Origin: Lates calcarifer
Lineage: Eukaryota > Chordata > Actinopteri > Centropomidae
DNA length: 64,000 nucleotides
Direction: 5' to 3'
Assembly (NCBI RefSeq): GCF_001640805.2
Contig: NC_066833.1
Coordinates: 7,822,564 to 7,886,563 of the forward strand
The translations under genes were made by a program, and so were the position numbers. The notes under the pieces were generated by a model. It did no database searches. It was not told the origin of the DNA and was given only the letters and a program-made list of their open reading frames with translations. Positions within the stretch are counted from its first letter, which is position 1, and every line of letters begins with the position of its first letter. This document shows positions 62,096 through 64,000 of the stretch, piece by piece.

Positions 62096-64000
62096 ATAGA
62101 GGTGTGATGTTTTTTTGTTCCCAAAGGGGTTTATGTACGTAACCTTAGACCCGTATAAGGTGTTTGTCCTGTAAACCAATATGACCCCTTGTCACCATGG
62201 CAGTGTGTTTTAAGGGAGGAGAGACATAGGGCCAGTACGGCCTCTCTCCACACTCAGATAATGTTTACTATGCTGTTGAAACTGCGAGGGTTGCATGAAC
62301 AAATCTCAGAGCAGCAGTCACCATAGACTCCCAGACTCTACTCCAAACATGGAAAGCACAGCCCTCAGTGTCCAAACCCATCAGTGATTAAACTCATTAG
62401 TTACAGCTTGGCTTTGGAAGCAGTTCTCTGCTTTAAACATCAGATAAACCTGATAATGTGAAACATGGGGTGCATTTTATTCATATTTAGTTATTAAATA
62501 CAAAATATCATATTTGTTTTTATTTCTCTTTAAAAAAAAAAAAAGAGGTGTCATGATGTCTGCCTACTGTTTCCAAAGTTATTAGTTATTGCTGGTGTAA
62601 AGGTTGCTAATTTAAATCTGCATGCCTTCTAGAAATATTTGTAGGAAAGTGGCTTCTCTCTCAGCAACTACTGCTGAAGTGGTTTTGAGCAAGGCACTCA
62701 CTAAAGGCCAACTGGTCCAGTAAGGTTGCTCAGTGTGCATCAGAAGAGGCCTGTGGTCAAACTGGCCAGATTCCCAGATCCATTTGAAAAACATGGTTTC
62801 CACATGTCAAACTGGACAAGGGACAAAACTGATATCACAAAAATCATATGTTATAGTGATGGAGAAGCATGATAAAAACCTAATCAGATTCAACCAGTCT
62901 GTGTTATCTGTTTAGTTTTTCTTTGTGTTGTCACAATTTGTTGTTATTACCTTATTTCATCATAATATACTTGAAACTGATAATTATTATCCTGTTAGTA
63001 AAATTCTACTGAATAAAAGTTTAGAAATTGCAGAGCATCATCCATATGATTGAACCCTTCCTGACCATATCCATGAGAGTGTTTGTCAGGTAAAAGAGAT
63101 TCCCCCACAGGCTTACCCTGAGGTGACTCAGCTCTCTCAGTGTCACACAAGGGAAGCAGTGTGTCAGCTAATTTTATCCCACAATGCATGCCGTTTGTCA
63201 GTTCAGCTCCAGTGACAAATGATGCCTTATCTTGAGGGCTGCTGTTTGTTGTTGCTGAGTAATGTCCTGACCACTCGCTCTCATCTCTGGAGCCTTCAGA
63301 AGCTTCAGCCATGTGTGTGTGTACACATCAAAGCAAACACAATCAAAGATATGGTAGGATTTTAAGTACAGCTCTACAGAAACAAACAAGTGTCTTTGGT
63401 TTGTACACAAACTCAGGTGCCATTTAGGCCCTGGGCTAACTGTATTCTGTGTTTGCCAGTTCCTCTTCAACATAAGCTTTCCACCAATCTGCTTTAAGGC
63501 CTTTTCATTTGTCTACATACAATCTAACGAAGACAAGCATGTAGACTAACATAGAGCAAGTTCATTTTCTCTTTCAGTGTCACAAATCTTCCTGCTTCTT
63601 GCATACAAAAGTGGCATGCATTACTCATTGGGGCCTGTTTATCTGACTTATATACCTGCATTAAGGCCAAAAAACATAACTGTGAAATGTTAATGTTTGA
63701 ACCTGGAAAAAAGAGTTAACAAAACCTTAGAGACAATGTGCAAAAAGAAGTGTTAGGTTTAGGGAACAGCATTGTTTTTCTGTATCAGGATCTAAATGAG
63801 ATCGTAGTATTGAACTAAGCTTCTCTGCTTCAGGGTCTTGGGGGAATCTTGGCACCCCAAGGCCGAGTAGCATTAAAAGCACATGTTCTGCTACCTGGCA
63901 GATCCAAGAGGTTGTAGCCATAATAAGTCATGCCACTGCTGACTCTGTGCCCTTCTCTTCTTCCTATTTCCTTTCCTCTTGGCCTATCTCTACATCAACT

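Larger units (their letters stand above)
48337..64000 (+). other. gli2: gli2 intron 2 (5' part; continues past the window)
   Basis: From the GTACAG donor to the window end I find no exon encoding the next expected Gli2 segment, the region around PIDMRHQEGRYHY. The intron is therefore at least 15.6 kb, which fits the very long 5' introns of vertebrate GLI genes. It holds the duplicated element pair near 48.7-49.5 kb, several conserved-element-like patches (52870-53170, 54120-54310, 55640-55880, 58430-58500), homopolymer tracts and repeats at 59470-62100. Confidence 0.6.

Noticed and set aside
48337..64000. Search for gli2 exon 3 (PIDMRHQEGRYHY region)
   Set aside because: No frame in this interval carries that motif; the exon must lie beyond the window.
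1..64000. CRISPR arrays, bacterial operons, tRNA or rRNA genes
   Set aside because: None seen; short tandem repeats are ordinary microsatellites and the DNA is eukaryotic.

Overview
This looks like vertebrate nuclear DNA, almost certainly from a teleost fish. It has no operons and only a few short exons in large non-coding spaces, with many CA/GT microsatellites and decayed copies of repeat types familiar from fish genomes: Tc1-like transposase relics, LINE 3' ends, the 'GTCCCC...' repeat and the 'guggugGAA...AAGTAC' repeat. Nearly all long open frames here are chance or low-complexity frames and are not annotated.

The one gene I recognise with good support is gli2, the zinc-finger transcription factor of Hedgehog signalling, on the + strand. 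Its first coding exon is at 48198-48336. It has a good acceptor, an ATG at 48222, 38 codons beginning METSAPTATEKKECKG, and a phase-1 donor. These residues match the N-terminus of vertebrate Gli2. A CpG-rich block ending in a strong donor (about 33960-34345) is the best candidate for the non-coding first exon and promoter. On that model intron 1 is about 13.9 kb (34346-48197). Intron 2 runs from 48337 past the right edge, and no further gli2 exon is visible. I cannot tell gli2a from gli2b.

Layout: 1-1100 may hold the first coding exon of a leftward, minus-strand secreted-protein gene (weak call). From 1100 to 33.7 kb is intergenic DNA upstream of gli2, with repeats and several patches that look like conserved non-coding elements. 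33.75-34.35 kb is the gli2 promoter and exon 1. 34.35-48.2 kb is intron 1. 48.2-48.34 kb is the coding exon. 48.34-64 kb is intron 2.

The most interesting structure is in intron 2. Two non-coding segments 584 bp apart (48738-48960 and 49322-49514) share three colinear similar blocks, two of them with identical 45-bp spacing, so they look like an old tandem duplication of a regulatory element. The predicted gli2 leader also carries four short upstream ORFs. All identifications come from reading the sequence and remembered family features; no database search was done.
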